Below the pieces are notes generated by a model that was not told where the DNA came from, made no database searches, and saw only the letters and a list, made by a program, of their open reading frames with translations. Below are positions 9,024 through 17,279 of a stretch of 64,000 nt of DNA, piece by piece. Origin of the DNA: CADEFX01 sp050260355. GTDB taxonomy: Bacteria > Pseudomonadota > Alphaproteobacteria > Rhizobiales > Hyphomicrobiaceae. The stretch lies in assembly GCA_050260355.1 (NCBI GenBank), contig JBLNBZ010000083.1, positions 1 to 64,000 on the forward strand, in the 5' to 3' direction. The translations under genes were made by a program, and so were the position numbers. Each line of letters starts with the position of its first letter. The first letter of the stretch is position 1.

Positions 9024-9374
9024 TCAGCCGTCGCTTCGAGCAGGCACGCGCTGCGCCACCACGCTGGCCGCTCGCTGCATGCGCATGCCGATGATCGCCA
9101 GCCAGATGCCGACCGCGCCGACCACGACATTGAGCAGGTCGATGACCAGCTCGAAGAGCTGCACTCCGCTCAAAGCCTGTCCGCGGCTGCTCTGCCTCCA
9201 GCCGCCGTCGCGCTCGCGTGGTCCAGACCGCAGCTCGCTTGGTCCGCGCTGCGACCAAGGCGCATGCTGCTGGAAGCGCGCCGACCGCACCGGCTCGTAG
9301 AGCCACCGGTAGCCGAACATGCCGGTTGCACCGGCCAGCAACAGCAGACCCAGCAATACCGCCACCTTCCGCAT
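9024..9374 (-). CDS. Small membrane protein, function unknown
   Basis: 116 residues. One hydrophobic helix near the N-terminus (MRKVAVLLGLLLLAG), a basic, Arg/Gln-rich middle of about 55 residues, and a second hydrophobic helix near residues 75-97 (LFELVIDLLNVVVGAVGIWLA). A GAGGAG lies about 8 nt before the ATG at 9374, which is why this start is preferred over a 22-residue extension. I do not recognise the family. It lies 76 bp beyond the stop of the upstream OmpA-domain gene on the same strand. Confidence 0.6.
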   Translation of the reverse strand: MRKVAVLLGLLLLAGATGMFGYRWLYEPVRSARFQQHAPWSQRGPSELRSGPRERDGGWRQSSRGQALSGVQLFELVIDLLNVVVGAVGIWLAIIGMRMQRAASVVAQRVPARSDG

Positions 9375-9450
9375 CTCGATCCGCTCCTCGCCATCACGGA
9401 ACGCTGCGGCGAGCATTACCCGGACGTTGCGGCGGCACAAGGGCCGGCAG

Positions 9451-11076
9451 CTACATCCGCGAGCGAGACATCAGCGGGGTGATGCGCCGCACCGCAACGC
9501 GGCGGTTGGCGCGCTCCGGCCCCTCCGTCTCGACCTTGAGGAACTGCTCGCCATAGCCCTGCGTCACGAGGTTTTCCGCGGGGACGCCGAACTGCTCCGA
9601 CAAAATGATGGCGACCTGCTCCGCGCGCCGGTCCGACAAGGTGAGGTTATCCACATCGGAGCCCACCGCGTCGGTGTAGCCCTCGAGCATGAACACCTCT
9701 TCAGGATTGCGATCGATGAGCGACATCATGGCCTGCGCCACCCACTCCAGCCGCGGATACTGGTCGGGCGTCACCTCCCAGGAGCCGAACTCGAAGTTGA
9801 TGACATCGAGATCGACGCGCCGCATGCGGTCGCGCAGATATTGATTGGCGCGGATTTCCTCGAGCGTGTAGTCGCGCTCGAGCGGCTCGAGCGGAGGCGC
9901 GCTCAATGCCTCGTAGACGTCCTCGCGGGAGGCGTGGGCATAATCCACGATGTATTTATCCCGCGGAATGTGAATGACCGGCGGCGCCAGTGCCAGGATC
10001 AGCCCGGCTCCCAGCCCGATCGCCAAGGCCGTCTTGCCGGGACCGAAGTGACGCCTGTTGTCGATCATCACCACCTCGCGCCCGTCGCGCGTGCGTCGGT
10101 AGCGCCGCACCAGCCGGCCGTTGGCATCGACCACCGAGAACACCTGTCCGGTCGGGCGACTGATAATCGTCACGCTGGTCCCGTCGCTGTGGCGCTCCGT
10201 GCGCGCATTGCGCGTGACGAGGCGAAAGCGCTCCGATTCATCGTGCCGGATGAACGTTCGCCCATCCTGCTTGACGATGACACGCTTGTCCGGCTCCTCG
10301 ATCACCGTGCGCTTGCCACCATCCTCCACGCGCTCATGGCGCTGCTTCTTCAGGTCCTCGAGACGACCGAAAGCCGGACGGTCGCCACCCTGCTGGGGCG
10401 ACCTCCCGGTGGAGAGGTCGCGCGGGGCTTGGCCGCCGGGAGCCGGCTGTAGCTTCTGGTTCGGCGCGAGCAGGGTCGGCTGCGTGCTCTTCGGCTGCGT
10501 GCCGCCGCCCCCTTGAGCCGGAGGTTGTGCGAACTGGCCCGGCTTGGGCGGCGCGCCCTTGAGCACCCGCGGGTCTTGCGGCGGCTCGCCTTGTTTCGAG
10601 AGGCTGCCCGGCTGCTGCTGCGGCGTCTGGACTTTCCTAGGCTCCGGGCCCTTCCATTGTTTCCGTTCATCCTGTCCGGGCTGGGAAGGGGTCTGCACGT
10701 GCTTGGGCACGAGCCCTTCCGGCCGTGCCTTGGGCGGCACCTGGCCCACCGGCGGCTGGACGTGCTTTTGCTCTGGCCTGCCTGCTGGTGGTATCTGCTT
10801 CTGCTGCAGCGACCCGCCCTTCGGCGGCTGGCCCCCCTGCGGCGGAGCTCGCTCAAGGCCTCGGCCCGACTGCCCCGGCTGGGGGCGGCCTTGCTCGCGC
10901 TTCTGGCGCCTGGCTTTCTCCTCCTCCGTCTCCTTGGCCGACGGCCCACCCTGCGCCAGCACAAAGCCGTGCCCGCCCGGCAAGCCGTTGGGCCGTATCT
11001 CGGAGTGTGCGGCCGTGGTGGCCAGAAATCCGCAGGAAACAGCGGCAAGGCAAATGGAGCGCATTCGTGGCTGCAT
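9451..11076 (-). CDS. OmpA-domain protein with long Pro/Gln/Lys-rich region
   Basis: 541 residues. A signal peptide (MRSICLAAVSCGFLATTAAH) is followed by roughly 190 residues rich in Pro, Gln, Gly and Lys with imperfect QPPxG/KHVQTP-type units, probably disordered. A basic region, one hydrophobic segment (ALAIGLGAGLILALAPPVIHI) and a C-terminal OmpA/Pal domain follow. The OmpA domain shows INFEFGSWEV, LEGYTDAVGSD and LSDRRAEQVA, the residues that bind peptidoglycan diaminopimelate. It would link peptidoglycan to the envelope. GAGGGA precedes the ATG at 11076. The Pro-rich spacer is about as long as all the rest before the OmpA domain. It is divergent from the EamA carrier gene. Confidence 0.85.
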   Translation of the reverse strand: MQPRMRSICLAAVSCGFLATTAAHSEIRPNGLPGGHGFVLAQGGPSAKETEEEKARRQKREQGRPQPGQSGRGLERAPPQGGQPPKGGSLQQKQIPPAGRPEQKHVQPPVGQVPPKARPEGLVPKHVQTPSQPGQDERKQWKGPEPRKVQTPQQQPGSLSKQGEPPQDPRVLKGAPPKPGQFAQPPAQGGGGTQPKSTQPTLLAPNQKLQPAPGGQAPRDLSTGRSPQQGGDRPAFGRLEDLKKQRHERVEDGGKRTVIEEPDKRVIVKQDGRTFIRHDESERFRLVTRNARTERHSDGTSVTIISRPTGQVFSVVDANGRLVRRYRRTRDGREVVMIDNRRHFGPGKTALAIGLGAGLILALAPPVIHIPRDKYIVDYAHASREDVYEALSAPPLEPLERDYTLEEIRANQYLRDRMRRVDLDVINFEFGSWEVTPDQYPRLEWVAQAMMSLIDRNPEEVFMLEGYTDAVGSDVDNLTLSDRRAEQVAIILSEQFGVPAENLVTQGYGEQFLKVETEGPERANRRVAVRRITPLMSRSRM

Positions 11077-11247
11077 GCTCGTCCCTCGCGAGGTCCAGCC
11101 TAGCCTGTGACGCGCAATCGTGGCCGCGCTGTGACCCGATGCCCCCGGCGTTTTGACATGGCTGCCCGCACGCCCGCCCGCTTTGACCCAATCGGCACCT
11201 TCGCCTATGCATCCCGCGTCAACATTCTCCCGCCGGATCGAGTCTCC

Positions 11248-12147
11248 ATGGTCAAGCGCCTCACCGACGCGCTCTTTGCCAACGCCTATGTCCTGCTGAC
11301 GCTGGTGTCGCTCTTCTGGGCCGGCAACCAGATCCTCGGCCGCGCGATGGCTGGCGTGGTGCCGCCGATCACGCTCGGCTGCATCCGCTGGACTCTCGCA
11401 ACGATCTTTCTTTTGCCGTTCGCCTGGAGCTCGCTGAAAGCCGACTGGCCCGCCGTGCGCGCCAATCTCGGCTTCCTCGCCTTTCTCGGCGTGATCGGCG
11501 GCGGCGCCATCAACACCTTCTCCTACATCGGCCTCAACTACACGACGGCGATGAACGCGCTCGTTCTCAATTCTTCGGCGCCGATCTTCATCGTGCTGTT
11601 CTGTGTCATGATTTTCGGAGATCGCATCACGATCGGGCAGGTCGTGGGCATTTTGATCTCCATCGCCGGCGTGCTGATCGTGGTGCTGCACGGCGACCTC
11701 ACGACGCTGGCGGAGCTGTCGCTCAACCGCGGCGATCTCTTCGTGGTGGCAGGGATGGCCTCCTGGGGCATCTACACGGCATTGCTGCGCAAGCGTCCGC
11801 CGGTTGCGCCGCTCAGCTTCGCCGCCGCCACGTTCGCAGCCGCCGCCCTCGTGAACCTGCCGTTCGCATTGGGCGAGGCGCTGACGGGTCACCTGCCGCA
11901 TGCGACGCCGGCATCGCTCCTGGCCTTTGCCTACGTCGGCATCTTCCCCAGCGTGCTGGCCTACATGTTCTACAATCGCGCCATCGAGCTCATCGGAGCG
12001 AGCCGCGCCGGCGTCTTCAACCACCTGGTTCCTTTGTTCGGCGCCGTGCTCGCGTTCGTCCTCCTCGGCGAGCGGCTCGGCCTGCATCACGTCGCCGGCT
12101 TCGCGCTCATTCTCGTCGGCATATGGCTCGCCGCCCGCGCGCCCTGA
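11248..12147 (+). CDS. EamA/DMT family transporter
   Basis: 299 residues with 10 hydrophobic helices in two EamA repeats (about residues 8-140 and 152-290), the organisation of drug/metabolite exporters such as RhaT/YdcZ relatives. LFWAGNQILGR in helix 1 and LNYTTAMNALVLNSSAPIF in the first repeat are typical. The C-terminal repeat shows FNHLVPLFGAVLAFVLLGE, the characteristic EamA closing motif. The ATG at 11248 begins just before the first helix; longer in-frame extensions are basic and lack an SD. The substrate is unknown. It converges with the MuiA-family gene (11 bp between stops). Confidence 0.88.
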   Translation: MVKRLTDALFANAYVLLTLVSLFWAGNQILGRAMAGVVPPITLGCIRWTLATIFLLPFAWSSLKADWPAVRANLGFLAFLGVIGGGAINTFSYIGLNYTTAMNALVLNSSAPIFIVLFCVMIFGDRITIGQVVGILISIAGVLIVVLHGDLTTLAELSLNRGDLFVVAGMASWGIYTALLRKRPPVAPLSFAAATFAAAALVNLPFALGEALTGHLPHATPASLLAFAYVGIFPSVLAYMFYNRAIELIGASRAGVFNHLVPLFGAVLAFVLLGERLGLHHVAGFALILVGIWLAARAP

Positions 12148-12158
12148 GCAAGGCAGCC

Positions 12159-13844
12159 TCAGCGGCCGTATTTCACGTTCTTGCCGGCCGGCCACGTCAC
12201 GCGATAGCCGAACTCCACCTGCCGCTCCTCGCCGGGCTCGAGCTTGGCGTCCCATGCCAGCACCCCGCGTTTCTCGTCAGGATCGCGCCGGCTTGGCGCG
12301 GTCTTGCCGATCAGCTCCACCTTGATGTCCTGGTTCTGCGAGACCGGAATCTGATCGAGGATCGTCAGCGCAATTGCGCGCTCGTGCGTATTCTTCACCG
12401 TCACGCGATAGCTGCGCTGGTCCGTCTTCGAGGACGTGATGAGGCCTGCCTCGCCGCGCTTCTCCTCGATGAGCGCAAGCCGCACGCGCACGGCATCGTC
12501 CACGCCGAAGCCGAGCTCGTGCTCCTCGCCCCCTGCCAGAAGCGGCAGGCGGCCCGTGCCGACGAAGGTCCCGTCGCGGAACAGCGAGACCGCTCCCGGC
12601 AGATACGCTGCCGTCTTGGGCAGTGCCATCTTGACATAAAGGAAGGCCCGCGGGTCGACGCGCGGAACGGTGCGCACGCTCAGCGCCGGCTCGATCTGAG
12701 CCTCGTCGAGCCCCACGCGCTTCGTCTCGCCCGTGGCGAGCACGGTCACCTTGCCGGGCACGGTGAAAATGGCCTGGAACGGAGCCGTCTCCACGCCGGC
12801 GAGCTTCTCGACAGCGTCCTGCACCTCGCCGCTGGCCGCGGCTACCTTGGCACGGCCATCCGCCTCCTCGACGGCTGCGTGCTCGGCGCGCGAGCGCAGC
12901 GAGCGAACCGCGGGCGCGGACGCGACAGGGCGCGGTGCCGGCTGATCCGGCTGGAAGTCGACCAGCATCGGAAACAGCTCGGGCGCCGCCGTCCCCGACC
13001 CCGGCCGCGTCGTCGACAAGGCGAGCGCCACATCGACCCAGTCCTCGCCGCTGCGCTGCTGGATGGCGGCGCGGCGCACCAGCAGCAGGCTCGGCGCGGC
13101 ATTGCGTGCACCCGTCGTCAGGCGCGCATCGTAGAAGGGCGTCCACGACGCGCCGCTCACCTGGTAGCGGATCGAAAGCTCCGCATCGAGCGCTGCCCCC
13201 GCCGACACGTAGATCTTGGCCTCGGTGCGCTCCTCCTGCACCGGCGCCAGCGCGACCAGCCGCTTCTCCAGATCGAGGATCTTGCGATCGATCTCTCTCA
13301 GCTTGACCTGCGCATCGAGGATCACCTTTTGCGCGTCGGCCGTGCGCTCTCCGATCAAGGCGAAGAGCTGGTTCCAGTCCGGCATCTGCGGCGCCGCCGC
13401 TCCGCCCGACGGCAGGTGCGCCGGCAGCTCCACCAGCTTGCCGATGAGAAGCTTCTGCGTCTCCGCTGCCTGGCTCTGCGCCATGGCGCCGGCGCGCTCG
13501 TCCTTGAGCTTCTCGATCTCGACCTCGATGTTGCGCCGGTCGCTCGCGGCCGCCACGGGGTCGGTCCGCGGTACGCCCACGCGGCGCGTGTCGACCGAGC
13601 CGATCTCGAGCCGCCCAGAAGACTTGCCCTCCACGCGGATCGAGCCCGAAACGGCCTGTGCCGGCAGATCGGTGACAAGCACGACATGCTCACCCGCCTC
13701 GATCCGCACCCGCGCCGTGCGGGTCACCTCCGCGCCCGATGGAAACACCGTTACGGCGACGACGTGCGACGTCCCCTTGATCTCGGCCGCGGTGGATGGC
13801 GTCGCCGCGATAATGCAGGCGATGGCAATGGCCGCCCTGAGCAT
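12159..13844 (-). CDS. MuiA-family (DUF4140/DUF4139) secreted protein
   Basis: 561 residues: signal peptide (residues 1-20, ending TAAE), an N-terminal DUF4140-like domain (VVAVTVFPSGAEVTRTARV), a coiled coil near 110-190 rich in Glu, Lys, Ala, then a DUF4139 beta-rich domain with YQVSGASWTPFYDARL and a C-terminal Ig-like end (YRVTWPAGKNVKYGR). The family includes the mucoidy inhibitor MuiA and is widespread but has no settled biochemical role; it is probably periplasmic or surface exposed. GGGGAA lies 7 nt before the ATG at 13844. It stands alone. Confidence 0.8.
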   Translation of the reverse strand: MLRAAIAIACIIAATPSTAAEIKGTSHVVAVTVFPSGAEVTRTARVRIEAGEHVVLVTDLPAQAVSGSIRVEGKSSGRLEIGSVDTRRVGVPRTDPVAAASDRRNIEVEIEKLKDERAGAMAQSQAAETQKLLIGKLVELPAHLPSGGAAAPQMPDWNQLFALIGERTADAQKVILDAQVKLREIDRKILDLEKRLVALAPVQEERTEAKIYVSAGAALDAELSIRYQVSGASWTPFYDARLTTGARNAAPSLLLVRRAAIQQRSGEDWVDVALALSTTRPGSGTAAPELFPMLVDFQPDQPAPRPVASAPAVRSLRSRAEHAAVEEADGRAKVAAASGEVQDAVEKLAGVETAPFQAIFTVPGKVTVLATGETKRVGLDEAQIEPALSVRTVPRVDPRAFLYVKMALPKTAAYLPGAVSLFRDGTFVGTGRLPLLAGGEEHELGFGVDDAVRVRLALIEEKRGEAGLITSSKTDQRSYRVTVKNTHERAIALTILDQIPVSQNQDIKVELIGKTAPSRRDPDEKRGVLAWDAKLEPGEERQVEFGYRVTWPAGKNVKYGR

Positions 13845-13948
13845 GTTGATTTCCCCGTTCTTCTTGCAAAGCGTCGAGATTAGCCAACGCTTCCGCACGT
13901 AAGTGTGGCACGAGTCGATTTCGGGACACGCCGGCGCCGCGGCTCCCG

Positions 13949-13989
13949 CCTTGTCCCCTCACCTCCTACCCTATCCCAAGGGAGGGGAG
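13949..13989. repeat. CCCTCACC...GGGAGGGG dispersed-repeat remnant
   Basis: GTCCCCTCACC, a spacer including TACCCTATCCC, and AAGGGAGGGGAG. The pattern of C-rich tract, TACCCT, and G-rich tract matches short dispersed elements frequent between genes of Hyphomicrobiales. Pairing of the arms is imperfect, which suggests an old copy. It sits between muiA-like and serA genes. Confidence 0.45.
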
Positions 13990-14023
13990 TACGGCCGTGC
14001 ATCGAAGCGAAGCGGAAGATGCG

Positions 14024-15604
14024 CTAGAACCTCAGGCGGTTGACGCGCACCACCTGCGGCAGCTTGCGCACGCGTTCCAGGACCTCGTCCGACACCGGCT
14101 CGTCGACCGCCACCATGCAGATCGCATCGCCGCCCGGCTTGTCGCGACCGAGATTGAGCGTGGCGATGTTGACGCCGGCCTCCCCCAGCACGGTCCCGAA
14201 GCGGCCGATGAAACCCGGCTTGTCCGTGTTGCGCACGAACAGCATGTGCGGCGCCAGCTCGAACTCCATGTCGATGTCGCGCACCTGGATGATGCGGGGA
14301 CGCCCATCCGAGAACACGGTGCCCGCCACCGACCGGTCGTATTGATCCGTGCGCACCGTCAGCCTCACGTAGCTCTCGAAGGCGCCATCCTGCGTCCGCG
14401 TCGACTCTTCCACGACCATGCCGCGCTCCTTGGCCAGCACCGCGGCCGACACCATGTTGACCTCCGCCAGCAGAGGCCGCAGCACGCCGGCGATGGCGGC
14501 AGCCGTCAACGGCTTGGTGTTGAGCTCGGCGACGAGACCGGAGTACTCCAGCCGCACGCCTTTGATGCTGGTGTTCGTGAGCTGCCCGGCGAAGCTGCCG
14601 AGCTGCTCGGCCAGCTTGACGTAGGGCCTGAGCCGCGGCGCCTCCTCGGCGCTGATGCTCGGGAAATTGATGGCGTTGGCGATGGCCCCCTTGAGCAGGT
14701 AGTCCGACATCTGCTCGGCGATCTGCAGCGCGACGTTCTCCTGCGCCTCCGAGGTGGCCGCACCCAGGTGCGGCGTGCAGATGACGTTCGGCAGCCCGAA
14801 CAGCACGCTCTCCCTGGCCGGCTCGACCTCGAACACGTCGAATGCGGCGCCCGCGACGTGCCCGTCCTTCAGGGCCGCGGCCAGCGCCGTCTCGTCGACC
14901 AGCCCGCCGCGCGCGCAGTTGATGATGCGCACGCCCTTTTTGGTCTTCCTGAGCGCTGCCGCGTCGATGATGTTGCGGGTCTTCTCGGTGAGCGGGGTGT
15001 GCAGCGTGATGAAGTCGGCGCGGCGCAGGAGATCATCGAGCTCCACTTTTTCCACGCCGATCTCCACCGCACGCTCCGGCGACAGAAACGGATCGTAGGC
15101 AATCACCTTCATCTTCAGGCCGATGGCGCGGTCGGCAACGATGGAGCCGATGTTGCCGCAGCCGATCACGCCGAGCGTCTTGGCCGCCAGCTCGACGCCC
15201 ATGAACTTCGACTTCTCCCATTTGCCCGCTTTCGTGGAGGCGTCGGCGGCGGGGATCTGTCGCGCCAGCGCCATCATCAGGCTGATGGCGTGCTCTGCCG
15301 TCGTGATCGAGTTTCCGAACGGGGTGTTCATGACGATGATGCCCTTGGCCGTCGCGGCCTTGACATCGATGTTGTCGACGCCGATGCCGGCGCGTCCGAT
15401 CACCTTGAGGCCCGAGGCTGCGGCGATGACCTTCTCGGTCACTTTCGTCGCCGAGCGAACGGCAAGCCCGTCGTAATCCTTGATGATCGCCTGCAGCTCC
15501 TCCTTGGAGAGGCCGACTTTCACGTCGGTGGCGATGCCGCGCTCCTTGAAGACGGCGACGGCGGCGGCAGAAAGATCGTCTGAGATGAGAACGCGAGGAG
15601 TCAT
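14024..15604 (-). CDS. serA: D-3-phosphoglycerate dehydrogenase SerA
   Basis: 526 residues. SerA oxidises 3-phosphoglycerate with NAD+ to 3-phosphohydroxypyruvate, the first step of serine synthesis. Seen: NAD-binding GCGNIGSIVADRAIG near residues 146-160, catalytic Arg in NCARGGLVDE, Glu in the following helix, His in CTPHLGAATSEAQ. An intervening allosteric (ASB-like) domain and a C-terminal ACT domain (PGFIGRFGTVLGEAGVNIA) follow, so this is the long type with possible serine feedback. CGGAG lies 7 nt before the ATG. It is 104 bp downstream of serC on the same strand, so the two probably form one operon. Confidence 0.97.
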   Translation of the reverse strand: MTPRVLISDDLSAAAVAVFKERGIATDVKVGLSKEELQAIIKDYDGLAVRSATKVTEKVIAAASGLKVIGRAGIGVDNIDVKAATAKGIIVMNTPFGNSITTAEHAISLMMALARQIPAADASTKAGKWEKSKFMGVELAAKTLGVIGCGNIGSIVADRAIGLKMKVIAYDPFLSPERAVEIGVEKVELDDLLRRADFITLHTPLTEKTRNIIDAAALRKTKKGVRIINCARGGLVDETALAAALKDGHVAGAAFDVFEVEPARESVLFGLPNVICTPHLGAATSEAQENVALQIAEQMSDYLLKGAIANAINFPSISAEEAPRLRPYVKLAEQLGSFAGQLTNTSIKGVRLEYSGLVAELNTKPLTAAAIAGVLRPLLAEVNMVSAAVLAKERGMVVEESTRTQDGAFESYVRLTVRTDQYDRSVAGTVFSDGRPRIIQVRDIDMEFELAPHMLFVRNTDKPGFIGRFGTVLGEAGVNIATLNLGRDKPGGDAICMVAVDEPVSDEVLERVRKLPQVVRVNRLRF

Positions 15605-15708
15605 GGAATGCTCCGTCTGAAGCGTGTGTGCTTGCTGAGATGCGACATTGACCGGCGGCTGGCGCTCTCTCTTGAGCCGGAAGAACGCTCAGCGCGCGCT
15701 GTTTGTGA

Positions 15709-16884
15709 CTAGGCCGCCTTGGCGAGGCCGGCCTTGGTCTCGGCGAACGCCCAGTCGAGCCACGGCAGCAGCGCCTCGACGTCCGACGTCTCGACCGTCG
15801 AGCCGCACCAGATGCGCAGGCCTGGCGGCGCGTCGCGATGACCGGCGATGTCCTTGGCCGCGTTCTCCTTGTCGAGCAGTCCTGCGAACGCCTTGATGAA
15901 CGCGTACCGCGCCTCCTCGGCCAGGCCGCTGACCGCCGGGTCGACCACGGTCAGGCACACCGACGTGTTCGAGCGCGTGGCCGGATCGACCGCGAGCGGC
16001 GCGATCCACGGCGTGCGCTCGACCCAGTCGTACAGCACCTTGGAGCTTGCATCGGCACGCGCCTGGAGCGCCTTCAATCCACCGATCGATTGGGCCCAGT
16101 CCAGCGCATCGAGATAATCCTCGAGCGCCAGCATCGATGGCGTGTTGATGGTCTCACCCTCGAACACGCCCTTCATCAGCTTGCCGCCCTTCGTCAGGCG
16201 GAAGACCTTCGGCAGCGGCCACTTGGGCGTGTAGCTTTCGAGCCGCGCAACGGCGCGGGGGCTCAGCACCAGCATGCCGTGCGCCGCTTCCCCACCGAGC
16301 GCCTTCTGCCAGGAGAAGGTCAGCACGTCGACCCTGCTCCAGTCGACCGGCTGCGCAAACGCTGCCGACGTGGCATCGACAAACGTCAGCCCCTCTCGAT
16401 CAGCGGGGATCCAGTCGTAGTTGGGAACGCGCACGCCCGAGGTCGTGCCGTTGGCCGTGAACAGCACGTCGCGCGTGAAGTCCACCTTGCCGAGATCCGG
16501 CAGCCGGCCGTACGCGGCCTCGATGATCCGGGCATCGGCCAGCTTCAACTGCTTGACGACATCCGTGACCCAGCCCTTGCCGAAGCTCTCCCAGGCCAGC
16601 GCGTCGACACCGCGGGCGCCGAGCATGGTCCACATCGCCATCTCGTAGGCGCCGGTATCGGATGCCGGCACGATCGCGCACAGGTAGTCCGCCGGCACCT
16701 GCAGAACCGCCTTCGTCTTGTCGATGGCGAGCTTCAGGCGTGCCTTGCCCTCCTTCGCCCTGTGCGAGCGGCCGAGGAACGCATTTTCGAGGGCTTTCAG
16801 GGACCAGCCGGGGCGCTTGGCGCACGGACCGGAGGAAAAGTGTGGATTAACCGGCCGCCTGGCCGGTTTCGCAGCAGTGCGCAT
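15709..16884 (-). CDS. serC: Phosphoserine aminotransferase SerC
   Basis: 391 residues. This PLP enzyme transaminates 3-phosphohydroxypyruvate with glutamate to O-phosphoserine. The PLP-binding lysine is about residue 194 in FSWQKALGGEA; the N-terminus (NPHFSSGPCAKRPGW) carries substrate-binding residues. Sequence features (SGPCAKRPGWS, WCGSTVETSDVEALLPWL) belong to the alphaproteobacterial/archaeal-type SerC rather than the E. coli type. It is the first gene of a serC-serA unit, with a candidate promoter and overlapping inverted repeat at 16940-16980. Confidence 0.95.
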   Translation of the reverse strand: MRTAAKPARRPVNPHFSSGPCAKRPGWSLKALENAFLGRSHRAKEGKARLKLAIDKTKAVLQVPADYLCAIVPASDTGAYEMAMWTMLGARGVDALAWESFGKGWVTDVVKQLKLADARIIEAAYGRLPDLGKVDFTRDVLFTANGTTSGVRVPNYDWIPADREGLTFVDATSAAFAQPVDWSRVDVLTFSWQKALGGEAAHGMLVLSPRAVARLESYTPKWPLPKVFRLTKGGKLMKGVFEGETINTPSMLALEDYLDALDWAQSIGGLKALQARADASSKVLYDWVERTPWIAPLAVDPATRSNTSVCLTVVDPAVSGLAEEARYAFIKAFAGLLDKENAAKDIAGHRDAPPGLRIWCGSTVETSDVEALLPWLDWAFAETKAGLAKAA

Positions 16885-16939
16885 GGCATTCTACCCTTCC
16901 AGATAGTCGCCCCTCGGTGGGGAGGGGTGGCCCGCGGCG

Positions 16940-16968
16940 GGGATAGAAAGAGATGCTCTTCAAGTCAA
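16940..16968 (-). promoter_or_regulatory. Candidate sigma-70 promoter of serC-serA
   Basis: Read on the minus strand: TTGACT, exactly 17 nt, TATCCC. It lies 56 bp upstream of the serC start. The -35 is 5/6 to consensus and spacing is ideal; the -10 is weaker, as is common in GC-rich genomes. The -35 overlaps an inverted repeat. Confidence 0.5.
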
Positions 16969-16980
16969 CTCACGACTTGA
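16960..16980. promoter_or_regulatory. Inverted repeat over the serC -35 element
   Basis: TCAAGTC, 7-nt spacer, GACTTGA: perfect 7-bp arms. It overlaps the predicted -35 of the serC promoter, where a repressor would block RNA polymerase. I cannot name the regulator. It could instead be a hairpin with no regulatory role. Confidence 0.4.
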
Positions 16981-17053
16981 CGCAGCCTGTTTGGCGCAAG
17001 GGGGTCCGAGCTGTTCCCGCTCGAGTTTGCGGTGAAAGTCCTAGGGCGCGGTG

Positions 17054-17203
17054 ATGATTACGATCAGTGTGGGTACGGTTGGCCTTTCGGTGCTGGCGGC
17101 ATTGCTGGCGCTGTTTGCGGTTGTGGGCGCGGCCAACGCGGTCCTGCTTTGGACCTTTCTCAAGTCCTGGGGCAAGGCGTTCGAGAACAGCGACGTCGTC
17201 TAG
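17054..17203 (+). CDS. Predicted 49-residue single-helix membrane protein
   Basis: An ATG-to-TAG frame of 49 codons reading MITISVGTVGLSVLAALLA and onward through one long hydrophobic segment (about residues 8-33), then a polar tail with FLKSWGKAFENSDVV. An AGGG lies about 8 nt before the ATG. It sits on the plus strand between divergent serC and the convergent beta-barrel gene, and stops just before that gene's terminator. No family is recognised. The hydrophobic helix with a clean charged tail is the main evidence that it is real. Confidence 0.5.
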   Translation: MITISVGTVGLSVLAALLALFAVVGAANAVLLWTFLKSWGKAFENSDVV

Positions 17204-17208
17204 CCTCG

Positions 17209-17240
17209 AAAAACAAAAAGGCGGGCCCGAACGACCCGCC
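17209..17240 (-). terminator. Rho-independent terminator of the beta-barrel gene
   Basis: Minus strand: GGCGGG stem, 9-nt loop, CCCGCC, followed by TTTTTGTTTTT (plus-strand A-tract at 17209-17219). It lies 39 bp past the stop of the outer-membrane protein gene at 17280, in the correct orientation. Confidence 0.85.
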
Positions 17241-17279
17241 CCGCCGACACGGAACTTCGCGCTGCTGAGGTTCCCCGGC

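Noticed and set aside
9647..9655. Exact DnaA-box-like TTATCCACA
   Set aside because: A single copy inside the OmpA-domain coding sequence, with no cluster, AT-rich unwinding region or dnaA/hemE context. It is coincidence.
13997..15583. A 528-codon open frame on the plus strand over serA
   Set aside because: It is the antisense shadow of a perfectly conserved serA. It is rich in Arg, His and Asp from reversed GC-rich codons and has no motif or SD.
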